A stretch of 35,853 bases of DNA from assembly GCA_937890485.1 (NCBI GenBank), contig CALBXN010000151.1:1-35853 (forward strand), written 5' to 3'. The DNA comes from an uncultured Treponema sp. GTDB lineage: Bacteria > Spirochaetota > Spirochaetia > Treponematales > Treponemataceae. Position numbers and translations under genes: made by a program. How positions within the stretch are numbered: position 1 is the stretch's first letter; each line of letters opens with the position of its first letter. Positions 8,088-15,488 of this stretch are shown one piece after another. Under the pieces are notes generated by a model. The model had not been told where the DNA came from. It was given only the letters and a program-made list of their open reading frames with translations, and made no database searches.

Positions 8088-8480
8088 CTATTTTACGATG
8101 TCGCCAGCTGGACGATCTAAAATTAAATTATCTACAAGTTTTTTATTGATGATGTGATCTTCAACAATTTTTTCAACTGCTTTTTCATCCACATTTCCAT
8201 AAATTACAGCTGGCATTTCTGGAACAATCACTTCAACTGTTGGTTCGTTAGCACAAAGTCCCATACAACCTGTTTGTCTAATAATTGCGTTTTCTGCAAT
8301 TCCTTTTTCATCTAAAAGTGCAATAAATTTGTCTAATGTAACTTTTGCACCAGCTGCAATACCACAAGTTCCCATACCTACAATTATCTGGATACTTTTT
8401 CCGTCTGAATCTCTTTTTACAAGATCAGATTTTACAGAATTGCGTAATGCTCGTAATTCTTCTAGTGTCATTTTTGCCAT
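8088..8480 (-). CDS. HndB-like thioredoxin-fold [2Fe-2S] subunit
   Basis: 130 residues. A short helical N-terminus (MTLEELRALRNSVKSDL) leads into a thioredoxin-like ferredoxin domain with GMGTCGIAAGAK (Cys39) and TGCMGLCANEP (Cys72, Cys76). Only three Cys are seen where NuoE-type domains have four; I recall GTCGIAAGA as common in HndB-like proteins, so this is not read as damage. It is an accessory electron-transfer or docking subunit of the NADP/NAD-linked hydrogenase. The ATG has no adjacent ribosome binding site: a strong AAAGGAGG lies 31 bases upstream, separated by a perfect hairpin (see the regulatory entry). No start codon exists at the normal distance from that Shine-Dalgarno, and the open frame upstream offers no ATG/GTG/TTG. 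Confidence 0.88.
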   Translation of the reverse strand: MAKMTLEELRALRNSVKSDLVKRDSDGKSIQIIVGMGTCGIAAGAKVTLDKFIALLDEKGIAENAIIRQTGCMGLCANEPTVEVIVPEMPAVIYGNVDEKAVEKIVEDHIINKKLVDNLILDRPAGDIVK

Positions 8481-8519
8481 ATAATTTTTAGCAAAGGTAA
8501 ACGCCTCTGCTCCTCCTTT
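8481..8519 (-). promoter_or_regulatory. Shine-Dalgarno separated from its ATG by a stem-loop
   Basis: On the minus strand AAAGGAGG (8512-8519) is followed directly by AGCAGAGG-CGTTTA-CCTTTGCT (8490-8511), a perfect 8-bp stem (one G-U) with a 6-base loop, then nine bases (AAAAATTAT) and the ATG at 8480. Folding would bring the Shine-Dalgarno to a normal distance of about 9-10 bases from the start. The spacer may thus be a structural translation element in the hydrogenase mRNA. Confidence 0.6.
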
Positions 8520-8521
8520 AG

Positions 8522-9070
8522 TTATTCATATTCTTCTTGGCTTTTTAGAAAATCACCTAGTAATGAAAGATCTGCAACTGTTTCTAGTCCACCAAGGGCT
8601 TCTACGATTTCCGATTTTTTTAGTTTATAGTCAAGCTGAATTGCATCTGTATTTTTCTTTCGGATAATCGTCATTTCAAAATTGCCTGTAAAAGTTAAAA
8701 CCTGACGAAATAAATTTGAAACATCTCCCAAGGGAGGAGTATCAATATTTGCCAGATTAAAAAATGCATAAACTGTAGTTCCAATTCCAAGTTCTGAAGT
8801 GATTTTGTAATCCCCTTCTGTTTGGGTAACGGTTTGAATTAAAAAGGGAATTCCCATTCCAATTTTTCTGTTTGGATGTTTTATTCCATCTGTGTAAAAT
8901 GGATTTTGAACTTTTTTCAAAGTTTCTTCTGACATCCCTTTGCCGTTATCTCGGATGTAAACTGTAAGCCCTGTCTGAGTTTCATCAAGTTCCAAAGTGA
9001 TTTGACTTGAATCTGCTTCTACTGAATTTTGTACAATATCTGCAATTAAATCGGACAAGGTGTAATGCAT
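8522..9070 (-). CDS. GHKL/HATPase-fold protein embedded in the hydrogenase operon
   Basis: 182 residues. Residues about 1-110 form a histidine-kinase-type ATPase domain: N box DLIADIVQNSVEAD, G1 box RDNGKGMSEE, G2-like GMGIPFLIQ, and closing GTTVYAFFNL. There is no histidine phospho-acceptor domain, no sensor and no membrane segment, so it is not a standard two-component kinase. The remaining 70 residues match no domain I recognise and end in an acidic tail. It starts seven bases after nuoE-like hydC without a clear Shine-Dalgarno, so it is probably translationally coupled. Such HATPase proteins are found in hydrogenase operons of clostridia and Thermotogae; their role is unsettled (protein kinase/anti-sigma-like regulator or assembly factor). 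Confidence 0.85.
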   Translation of the reverse strand: MHYTLSDLIADIVQNSVEADSSQITLELDETQTGLTVYIRDNGKGMSEETLKKVQNPFYTDGIKHPNRKIGMGIPFLIQTVTQTEGDYKITSELGIGTTVYAFFNLANIDTPPLGDVSNLFRQVLTFTGNFEMTIIRKKNTDAIQLDYKLKKSEIVEALGGLETVADLSLLGDFLKSQEEYE

Positions 9071-9076
9071 TTGTTT

Positions 9077-9559
9077 TTAAGCATCTCTATATTTATCGAT
9101 AATTCCTGCAATCTGATTTTTTGTTAATTTTCCGTAAACATCACCGTTTACAGACATAACAGGTGCAAGACCACAACATCCAATACATCTAACTGGTTCA
9201 ACAGAGAATAATCCATCATCGGTAGAGATTTTGTCATCACCTAGTCCTAGGATACTTTTTGCTTCATCGATAATATCTTGTCCACCTTTAAGATAACATG
9301 CAGTTCCTAAGCAAACACTGATAGTATTTTTTCCAGGACGTTGTGTTTTGAAAAAGTGATAAAAAGACATAACACCATAAACTCTTGCAAGGTGTGAATT
9401 TGTGCGCTTTGCAACTTCGCAAGCTGCTTCTTTTGAGATATAGCCTTGTTCTTCTTGAACTTTGTGCAAAATCATGATGAGATTTCCTGGTTTGTTTTTC
9501 CATTCATCAATAAATGCATCTAGTTCTTTTGAAAAACCAGCATTTGCCATTTCAGCCAT
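9077..9559 (-). CDS. hydC: NuoE-like [2Fe-2S] subunit of the [FeFe] hydrogenase (HydC/HndA)
   Basis: 160 residues: an N-terminal helical bundle (ELDAFIDEWKNKPGNLIMIL) and a thioredoxin-fold ferredoxin with Cys83-x4-Cys88 and Cys125-x3-Cys129, the NuoE pattern, inside VCLGTACYLKG and RCIGCCGLAPV. It passes electrons between the HydB flavin/FeS region and partners. First gene of the operon; the ATG at 9559 is preceded by GGGGG at 9565-9569 (minus strand), five bases away, so it is preferred over the in-frame ATG at 9550. Confidence 0.94.
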   Translation of the reverse strand: MAEMANAGFSKELDAFIDEWKNKPGNLIMILHKVQEEQGYISKEAACEVAKRTNSHLARVYGVMSFYHFFKTQRPGKNTISVCLGTACYLKGGQDIIDEAKSILGLGDDKISTDDGLFSVEPVRCIGCCGLAPVMSVNGDVYGKLTKNQIAGIIDKYRDA

Positions 9560-9597
9560 TTAGACCCCCGTTTATTTTCTTTTTTCCTCGTAAGTCT

Positions 9598-9626
9598 ATT
9601 TTAAGGGCAAAATGTCAAAAGTGCAA
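9598..9626 (-). promoter_or_regulatory. Promoter of the hydrogenase operon
   Basis: On the minus strand TTGCAC (9621-9626), a 17-base spacer, and TAAAAT (9598-9603). This predicts a start near 9591 and a leader of about 30 bases containing the GGGGG ribosome binding site. No obvious Rex- or Fnr-type palindrome is visible around it. Confidence 0.55.
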
Positions 9627-9709
9627 CAAATAATTTTATGAGAAAAATATGAAATGTCAGTAAATAGCAGTGTATTCTACTGTATTCAATGAAATGGTAT
9701 GAATTTTTT

Positions 9710-10408
9710 TTAAAAAATGATTTTTATAAAATTATTTTCGTTATGACAAAGAAGTTTATATAACGGAATTTGAATATTAGCAGTTTTATTTTCAAAATTT
9801 ACACCAAAAAGATGCGAATTTGAAATTTCTATATCTTTTATAGTTAATAAAGTTTGTACTGAAATATTAAAATTTGTTTTTTCAAAGTCTTGTGCAAAAG
9901 ATTCTCCGTAAACTGAAGCAAATAATTCAAGATATTCAGGTTCTGAAATTTGCTCTCCTGTATAAATTGGTGCCATTAATAAATCAAGATAGTCAGTTAT
10001 CTCCGGAATTGAGCTAAGAATTTCTATGATATTTTCAGGTTTTATTGTTATAGAAAAGTCGTTGTTTGTTATAGAAATTAAAGTTGAAAGTGGATTTTCT
10101 TCATCAATAAAATTTTGGTTTTGTATTTGTGCCTTTATTTTTATATCAGTATTTTTATCTGTTTGAATAAAAATATTTGTAAAACCTAAACTTTCTAAGC
10201 TTGATTGCAAAGAAACTGTATTGTAAAAATCTTCTTCGTTAAAATCCATAAAGGCTGAAAAATTTGCAAAAAAACTTTCGGTGTTTGTGATGTTAAAATT
10301 AAAATCAGTTGTAGATTCATCTTTCATTGTGATTGATAAAGATGGAGAACAAGCAAATATCAAAAATATCAAAACAAAAACTGATAAACTTAAAATTATT
10401 TTTCTCAT
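9710..10408 (-). CDS. Hypothetical lipoprotein
   Basis: 232 residues with a short basic N-terminus, a hydrophobic stretch and a lipobox LIFAC, predicting lipidation at Cys20. The mature part is rich in Asn, Phe, Ser and Ile with alternating patterns (beta-strand-like), and contains SLQSSLESLGFTNIFIQTD. I recognise no family. It follows the NlpC/P60 gene by 14 bases, with an AAAGGTG ribosome binding site in the gap, so the two are probably co-transcribed and both act outside the cytoplasm. No strong terminator follows; the downstream 150 bases hold only the hydrogenase promoter and a short repeat. Confidence 0.7.
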   Translation of the reverse strand: MRKIILSLSVFVLIFLIFACSPSLSITMKDESTTDFNFNITNTESFFANFSAFMDFNEEDFYNTVSLQSSLESLGFTNIFIQTDKNTDIKIKAQIQNQNFIDEENPLSTLISITNNDFSITIKPENIIEILSSIPEITDYLDLLMAPIYTGEQISEPEYLELFASVYGESFAQDFEKTNFNISVQTLLTIKDIEISNSHLFGVNFENKTANIQIPLYKLLCHNENNFIKIIF

Positions 10409-10422
10409 AAAAACACCTTTGA

Positions 10423-11472
10423 CTAAAAATTAATATCTAATCTAATTCCTGATTGAAGTATAAATCCAGCCACAATAGAATCAACAAAACTTAATGCAGA
10501 ATTATTTGTTTTGTTAAAAATTGTGTAATTTACATCTTGCACAAATCTAAGCCCTGTTTTTCCAATTGAAATTGCAGGAGTTTGTAATGAAAATCCTAAA
10601 ATCCCTGGGAAAATTGAACTTTTAATTTCTTCTCCAGAACCAAGTAAAACAGGTTTCCCAAAAGTAAAAACTGTTCCTGCGTAAATTCGCAAAAAGTCTT
10701 TTGGAGAAAGTGAAAAGTACATGGGAATTTGAAATATATTCATTTTAGGTTCATATTTAAAGTCAATTCCAAATCCAGGATGCAATTTCCACTTATTATA
10801 AACACCGTGAACTTGTAAAGTTACACCTCGAACATTAAATAAAAATTGGTTAGTTGTAAAAAGATTCCAATTCATGAATACTGAAAAATCTACATTAAAT
10901 GTACTCGTTTTTTTTTTAGATACGAGATTATTATCGTTTTGTATATTTGAAGGATTTTCTATTGAAGATTCTTCTTGGGTATCATCTGCAGCAATTTGAA
11001 TTTCATTTTCTATTGGGAAGTAAGAACCAACACCTACATAACGAGATTTCCAATAATTTTCTTTCAATGAAGAAACTATAACTCCTGTATTTGGTCCATC
11101 ACTTACAGAATGAATAAATTGATTTTTACCAATATATATACCAACATGGGAAATTTTTGATTCAACAGTTTTGAAGAATACTAAATCTCCTTTTTGTTTT
11201 TGGTCGTCAGGGATAATTCGTACAAAAGAATATAATGCATTTACTGTTCGAGGAAGTTGTATTCCTGTTGAATCTCTTACAGCAGTGAAAACTAGTCCAG
11301 AACAGTCAATTCCATCTTTGGTTAAACCTCCATAAAGATAAGGTGTTCCGATATATTTTTTACACTCTTCTACAAGGGAATTCCTTTTAGCTTCTGTTGG
11401 AATTGTTTGAGCAAAACAAAAATAAGTTACAAAAGTGATACAAAGTATCAAAAACAAAGTTTTTATTTTCAT
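10423..11472 (-). CDS. NlpC/P60 peptidoglycan endopeptidase with a C-terminal beta-rich domain
   Basis: 349 residues. Signal peptide 1-21 (cleavage probably at CFA/Q), then an NlpC/P60 cysteine peptidase at about 30-150: Cys57 in GIDCSGLVF, His109 in ISHVGIYIG, and His121 in QFIHSVS as third catalytic residue, with the GDLVFF strand between. These enzymes cut D-Glu-diaminopimelate (or ornithine) stem peptides. After a polar linker (160-192, with KKK) there are about 155 residues of alternating hydrophobic strands ending in GIRLDINF, resembling part of an outer-membrane-type beta-barrel. The fusion is unusual. TATACT on the minus strand (11480-11485) ends seven bases before ATG and no Shine-Dalgarno is present, so a leaderless transcript is predicted. 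Confidence 0.88.
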   Translation of the reverse strand: MKIKTLFLILCITFVTYFCFAQTIPTEAKRNSLVEECKKYIGTPYLYGGLTKDGIDCSGLVFTAVRDSTGIQLPRTVNALYSFVRIIPDDQKQKGDLVFFKTVESKISHVGIYIGKNQFIHSVSDGPNTGVIVSSLKENYWKSRYVGVGSYFPIENEIQIAADDTQEESSIENPSNIQNDNNLVSKKKTSTFNVDFSVFMNWNLFTTNQFLFNVRGVTLQVHGVYNKWKLHPGFGIDFKYEPKMNIFQIPMYFSLSPKDFLRIYAGTVFTFGKPVLLGSGEEIKSSIFPGILGFSLQTPAISIGKTGLRFVQDVNYTIFNKTNNSALSFVDSIVAGFILQSGIRLDINF

Positions 11473-11485
11473 CTTTGGTAGTATA
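11473..11485 (-). promoter_or_regulatory. -10 element of the NlpC/P60 gene, leaderless geometry
   Basis: TATACT on the minus strand (11480-11485) lies seven bases before the ATG at 11472. There is no TG extension and no ribosome binding site; the only AGGA is too far upstream to act as one. Confidence 0.4.
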
Positions 11486-11524
11486 TCCTAGAATTGTGTT
11501 TTTTTCTATCATTTTTACAAGTTT

Positions 11525-11553
11525 TTGCATTTTTTATTAAAAAATTGTATAAT
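11525..11553 (+). promoter_or_regulatory. Promoter of the acyl-CoA ligase-rsmG operon
   Basis: TTGCAT (11525-11530), a 17-base spacer, and a perfect TATAAT (11548-11553). A second TATAAT at 11573-11578 has a poorer -35. The leader would be 50-75 bases and contains the AAGGA ribosome binding site near 11619. Confidence 0.55.
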
Positions 11554-11633
11554 AAATGTGCAACCTTTTCTATATAATTAGTGTCTAAACAAGAAGGTAA
11601 TACTATTTAATTTTTTTTAAGGATGATTTAATT

Positions 11634-13361
11634 ATGGCAAAAAAACAAAAACCACTTCCTTGGGCATTTTTAGATGAATTTAGAGGAAAGTCTTTTACTG
11701 GAGAGTGGCCAACACTTCCAGAAATGTTTTCAATTACAGTTTCAAGATATCCAAACAATTCTTGTTTTACAGATTTTGAACCAGAAAAAATAACTCTTAG
11801 TTATTCACAAGTTTTAGCAAATGTACAAAAATTAGCAAACTGGATGTTATCACAAGGTGTAAAAAAAGGTGATAGAGTTGCAGTTTCAGGTAAAAACTCT
11901 CCAGAATGGGCAACTGTTTATCTTGCAACTTTGTTTGCAGGTGGAATTGTAGTTCCTATCGATTACGGTCTACATGATAAAGAAATTTGCAATTTGTTAA
12001 ATGCGTCAAACCCTGTTTTATTCTTTGTTGACGAAGAAAAATATGGATATTTTTCAGCAAATCCACAAGGTATAAAAATTTTCTCCTTAAGCAAAAAATA
12101 TCCAGAATTTTATGCTTACAATCTATCAGAAGAAAAACAATTTACAGCAGAACTTCCTACAGAAGATGATGTTGCTGCAATTCTTTTTACATCAGGAACT
12201 ACAGGAAATCCTAAAGGTGTTATGTTGACACACAAAAACTTAGTTTCTGACTGTTATATTGCACAAACAAATCTTACAGTTTATTCAACTGATGTTTTCT
12301 ATGCACTTTTACCAATCCATCACTCATACACAATGCAAGCTGTATTTATTGAGTCAATGTCTACTGGTGCAGAAGTTGTATTCGGAAAATCAATGGCTGT
12401 TTCAAGAATGCTCCGTGAACTTAAAGAAGGTAAAATCACAATGCTTCTTGGTGTTCCATTGTTATTCAATAAACTTTTGGCAGGTATTCTCAAAGGAATT
12501 AAAGAAAAAGGTCCTATCGTAAACGGATTAATGAAATTTTTAATGGGAGTTTCATTTTTCTGCAAAAAAGTATTTAAAGTTAATCCTGGTAAAAAGATTT
12601 TCAAAGCAGTTCTTGAAAAAGCAAGTATTAGTACACTTCGTGTAGCAATTTGTGGAGGTGGTCCTCTTGCTCCAAGTGTATTCCGTGTTTATCAGGAATT
12701 AGGTATTGATTTTATTCAAGGTTACGGATTAACAGAAACTTCTCCTATTATTGCTTTGAATCCTGTTGAACACTTTAAAATTGAAAGTGTTGGAAAATTC
12801 TTTGCTCCATACATGGATATGAGAATTGCAGATCCAGATGAAAATGGTGTAGGTGAAGTTCAAGTAAAAGGTCCTATGGTAATGAAAGGTTATTACAACA
12901 TGCCAGAAGAAACAGCTGAAGTATTTACAGAAGACGGCTGGTTCAAAACAGGAGACCTTGGAAAACTTGATGATGAAAACTACTTGTATCTTGCAGGTAG
13001 AGCAAAAAATATGATTGTTACAGAAGGTGGAAAAAACGTATTCCCAGAAGAAATTGAAAATGCTTTCCAATTGTTTACTGATATTGACCAAATTACAGTT
13101 CAAGGTTACATTATGGATGAAGCAACAAAATCTGAAGGAATTGAAGCCTTAATTTATCCATCAGATGATTTATTCAAACGATTAAATGTAATGCGAAACA
13201 CACCTGAAGCTGTAGATCCAGTTCAGTCAGCAATTTCTGAAATCGTTGAAAAAGTAAACAAAAATCAAGCTTCTTATGCAAAAATTTCTAAAATTACAAT
13301 TTTGGAAGAAGCTCTTGAAATGACTACAACCAAAAAAGTAAAACGAAATTACAATAAATAG
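11634..13361 (+). CDS. Long-chain fatty-acid-CoA ligase / AMP-dependent synthetase
   Basis: 575 residues of the ANL adenylate-forming superfamily. It activates a carboxylic acid with ATP to an acyl-adenylate and transfers it to CoA. Motifs: the P-loop-like FTSGTTGNPKGVMLTHKN (about 184-201), QGYGLTETSPII (about 361-372), the ribose-binding Asp in FKTGDLGKLDDE (about 437), and the hinge and C-terminal region AGRAKNMIVTEGGKNVFPEE. GGKNVFPEEIE with a Lys near the end (TTTKKVKRN) is typical of long-chain acyl-CoA synthetases. The window does not show whether it works on scavenged fatty acids, which spirochaetes often need. Shine-Dalgarno AAGGATG ahead of ATG. rsmG follows after 15 bases. Confidence 0.92.
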   Translation: MAKKQKPLPWAFLDEFRGKSFTGEWPTLPEMFSITVSRYPNNSCFTDFEPEKITLSYSQVLANVQKLANWMLSQGVKKGDRVAVSGKNSPEWATVYLATLFAGGIVVPIDYGLHDKEICNLLNASNPVLFFVDEEKYGYFSANPQGIKIFSLSKKYPEFYAYNLSEEKQFTAELPTEDDVAAILFTSGTTGNPKGVMLTHKNLVSDCYIAQTNLTVYSTDVFYALLPIHHSYTMQAVFIESMSTGAEVVFGKSMAVSRMLRELKEGKITMLLGVPLLFNKLLAGILKGIKEKGPIVNGLMKFLMGVSFFCKKVFKVNPGKKIFKAVLEKASISTLRVAICGGGPLAPSVFRVYQELGIDFIQGYGLTETSPIIALNPVEHFKIESVGKFFAPYMDMRIADPDENGVGEVQVKGPMVMKGYYNMPEETAEVFTEDGWFKTGDLGKLDDENYLYLAGRAKNMIVTEGGKNVFPEEIENAFQLFTDIDQITVQGYIMDEATKSEGIEALIYPSDDLFKRLNVMRNTPEAVDPVQSAISEIVEKVNKNQASYAKISKITILEEALEMTTTKKVKRNYNK

Positions 13362-13376
13362 TTTTAGTAAAATTAG

Positions 13377-14036
13377 ATGTTACAACAAGGTTTAGAAGAA
13401 TTAGGGTTTTCGGCAGAACTTATTGGAAGAGTTTTGCCAAAACTCAATTCTTATGTAAATGAATTAGAATTATTTAACTCCGCTTATGACTTGGTGGGAG
13501 CCGATTCCTATCAAGATATTATTGTTCGGCATATCCTTGATAGTTTAGCTCCATATCATCAAATAAAAGAACTGATAGAACAAGCAAAGCAGTCAACTTC
13601 AGAAATTATTGAAATTGCAGATGTGGGTTCAGGTGGCGGTTTGCCAGGAATTCCTTTGGCGATTGTTTTTGATGATGTTCATTTTAACTTAATCGAAAGA
13701 ATGACAAAACGATGTTCTTTCCTTGAAAATTGTTGTGCAGTTTTACAATTAAAAAATGTTACTGTAAAAACACTAGAAGCAGAGCGAGTTCCACAAAATA
13801 GTTTTGACCTTGTGGTTTTTAGGGCTTTTAGACCTTTAGAAAAAAAGATGATTCGTGTTTTACTACGAATTTTAAAGCCAAACGGAAAATTAGCAGCATA
13901 TAAAGCAAAAATGGAAAAAATTCAAGCTGAAATGGAAGGCATCGCTCAGTGGGCTCCCAAATGGGACGTTCTTCCGTTAAAAGTTCCTTTTTTACCAGAA
14001 AACGAAAGAAATTTAGTTGTAATTCCAAAACCCTAA
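13377..14036 (+). CDS. rsmG: 16S rRNA (guanine527-N7)-methyltransferase
   Basis: 219 residues, standard for RsmG/GidB. It methylates N7 of G527 in the 530 loop of 16S rRNA using SAM. The SAM-binding motif DVGSGGGLPGIPLAI (82-96) is diagnostic, preceded by the family's N-terminal HILDSLAP and followed by LIERMTKRCSFLE and the VVFRAFRPL strand. No Shine-Dalgarno is visible before the ATG, which lies 15 bases after the ligase stop; re-initiation from the upstream gene is likely. It ends one base before the stop codon of the convergent TPR gene. Confidence 0.95.
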   Translation: MLQQGLEELGFSAELIGRVLPKLNSYVNELELFNSAYDLVGADSYQDIIVRHILDSLAPYHQIKELIEQAKQSTSEIIEIADVGSGGGLPGIPLAIVFDDVHFNLIERMTKRCSFLENCCAVLQLKNVTVKTLEAERVPQNSFDLVVFRAFRPLEKKMIRVLLRILKPNGKLAAYKAKMEKIQAEMEGIAQWAPKWDVLPLKVPFLPENERNLVVIPKP

Positions 14037-14037
14037 T

Positions 14038-15393
14038 TTACAGTGAATTCATTTCTAGTGAAGATAAGATTTTTGAAAGTTGTGTTTTTTCAATCAAGTC
14101 TATTGGACGACCTTCAATATACTTTTTTGCTTCGTCTGAAAATACTCCTGCTGTAAAACAAAGTCCTCTTCCAGCTTTTTCGTCCCTAATTTTCGCATGA
14201 AAATCTCTAACATAAAGTTCGCCAGTTGAACCAGTTGTTCGATAAAATCTAAATGTAATAATATCTTGCCATTTGTCTGTACTTATTTCTGTTAAAAGTT
14301 CAGCGTAATCAGCAGATACGTTTATATCAATAACTTTAGTTCTGGATTTCTTGAAAAAAGTACTTGCTATTTTTCTACAAATTGCTACAAATTCATTTGA
14401 TGTACCAATCATGTAAGTTCGTAAATTAGAGTTTTGGTTTAATTCTTGATATTTTGTAATTAAAGCAGGAACATCTTTGTAATTTGGATGATTAGCCTGA
14501 ATGTTTTTAAATAAATTAAGACCAGCAATCATGTTTGAGTCTTTTATGTAACATTGTGCAAGTCTATATTTAATATTTAAAAGTAAATCTATAGGTGCAT
14601 TTTCGTGTTTTATACCAATTTCGAAGTCTTTAATTGCTGCATCGTTTTGATTACATCTTATATGATAAATTCCTGCTGCCAAACAACTTTGAGCTCCATA
14701 AACAGGATCTGGTCTTAAATGCATAAATACTTTTATAGCTCTATCTGGAGTTCCAGATTCATTTAATGCATCAGCCATAGAAAATAGTAATTCTTTATCT
14801 TCAGGATTACTATCCAATGCTTTTCGTAGATATGGTAAAGACTCTTTGTATTTTTTTGAAAGATAATAAGCTTTTCCTATTAATCCATAACAATCTGGAA
14901 CTTCGCCATTGATTGTGATTGCTTTTTTTAATAGTGGAATTGCTTTTTCATATTCTTTTTGTTCTACTAAAACTTTTCCAAGATAGTAGTTAACATCAAA
15001 AATATCAGGATTTAATTTCCGTGCTTCCAAAAGTGATTTTAAGGCTTCTTGTGTTTTTCCTAGATTTGCGGCACAAACTCCATGTTTTAGTTTTGACTCT
15101 GCTAGATTTATTCCAACTCGCGTTGTGGCAAGATTCATAAGTGTTGAATATAAAGGATAGGCTCCTTGCCAATTATGCTCTTTATAGTATAAGTTACTTA
15201 ATTCTGTAAGAGCAGGTACATTGTGAGGGTCTGAAGTAAGTTTTTTTGTAGCATCTCTAATAATGATTTGTCGTTCTTTTTGTCTTTTATTACCTTTATC
15301 TCCTTTAGATTTTGAACCCAAAGCCAGAGAGAGAATAATACCAAAAACTGCAACCACAATTATAGCAATCAAAATAGGAAATAAAGAATCCAT
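14038..15393 (-). CDS. Membrane-anchored TPR protein
   Basis: 451 residues. One N-terminal membrane helix (about 3-25, LFPILIAIIVVAVFGIILSLAL), then a basic linker (KSKGDKGNKRQKERQ), which suggests an N-out, cytoplasm-facing body. From about 50 to 310 there are repeated 34-residue TPR helices, for example PDIFDVNYYLGKVLVEQKEYEKAIPLLKK in part, and AIKDFEIGIKHE. The C-terminal 140 residues (about 312-451) form a separate alpha/beta domain, with RTKVIDINVSADYAELL and ITFRFYRTTGSTGELYVRDF, resembling a restriction-endonuclease-like or Mrr-type nucleic-acid fold only vaguely; I do not assign it. It is divergent from the LysM gene, and its promoter shows leaderless geometry. Confidence 0.82.
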   Translation of the reverse strand: MDSLFPILIAIIVVAVFGIILSLALGSKSKGDKGNKRQKERQIIIRDATKKLTSDPHNVPALTELSNLYYKEHNWQGAYPLYSTLMNLATTRVGINLAESKLKHGVCAANLGKTQEALKSLLEARKLNPDIFDVNYYLGKVLVEQKEYEKAIPLLKKAITINGEVPDCYGLIGKAYYLSKKYKESLPYLRKALDSNPEDKELLFSMADALNESGTPDRAIKVFMHLRPDPVYGAQSCLAAGIYHIRCNQNDAAIKDFEIGIKHENAPIDLLLNIKYRLAQCYIKDSNMIAGLNLFKNIQANHPNYKDVPALITKYQELNQNSNLRTYMIGTSNEFVAICRKIASTFFKKSRTKVIDINVSADYAELLTEISTDKWQDIITFRFYRTTGSTGELYVRDFHAKIRDEKAGRGLCFTAGVFSDEAKKYIEGRPIDLIEKTQLSKILSSLEMNSL

Positions 15394-15410
15394 AATATAC
15401 TATTATGTCA
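15394..15410 (-). promoter_or_regulatory. Extended -10 promoter of the TPR gene, near-leaderless geometry
   Basis: On the minus strand TG-A-CATAAT (-10 at 15402-15407), then eight bases, then ATG at 15393. No ribosome binding site lies in those eight bases. Confidence 0.4.
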
Positions 15411-15441
15411 ATCCTTTTAATAACTGTCAAGAAAAAAAGCG

Positions 15442-15470
15442 TTGACAAGATTTGATAAGCATAATACCAT
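15442..15470 (+). promoter_or_regulatory. Candidate promoter of the LysM-transglycosylase operon
   Basis: A perfect TTGACA (15442-15447), a 17-base spacer and TACCAT (15465-15470). The -10 is a weak match (4 of 6), and the predicted +1 near 15477 would fall on the ribosome binding site, giving a very short leader; CATAAT at 15460-15465 is better in sequence but badly spaced. The -35 is the convincing part. Confidence 0.35.
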
Positions 15471-15488
15471 TAAACTAAGGTGAATAGT

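Noticed and set aside
9671..9687. Repeat TGTATTC twice with a possible CAGTG/TACTG stem, considered as a terminator for the 9710 lipoprotein gene
   Set aside because: The stem is only four or five pairs and has no T tail on the minus strand.
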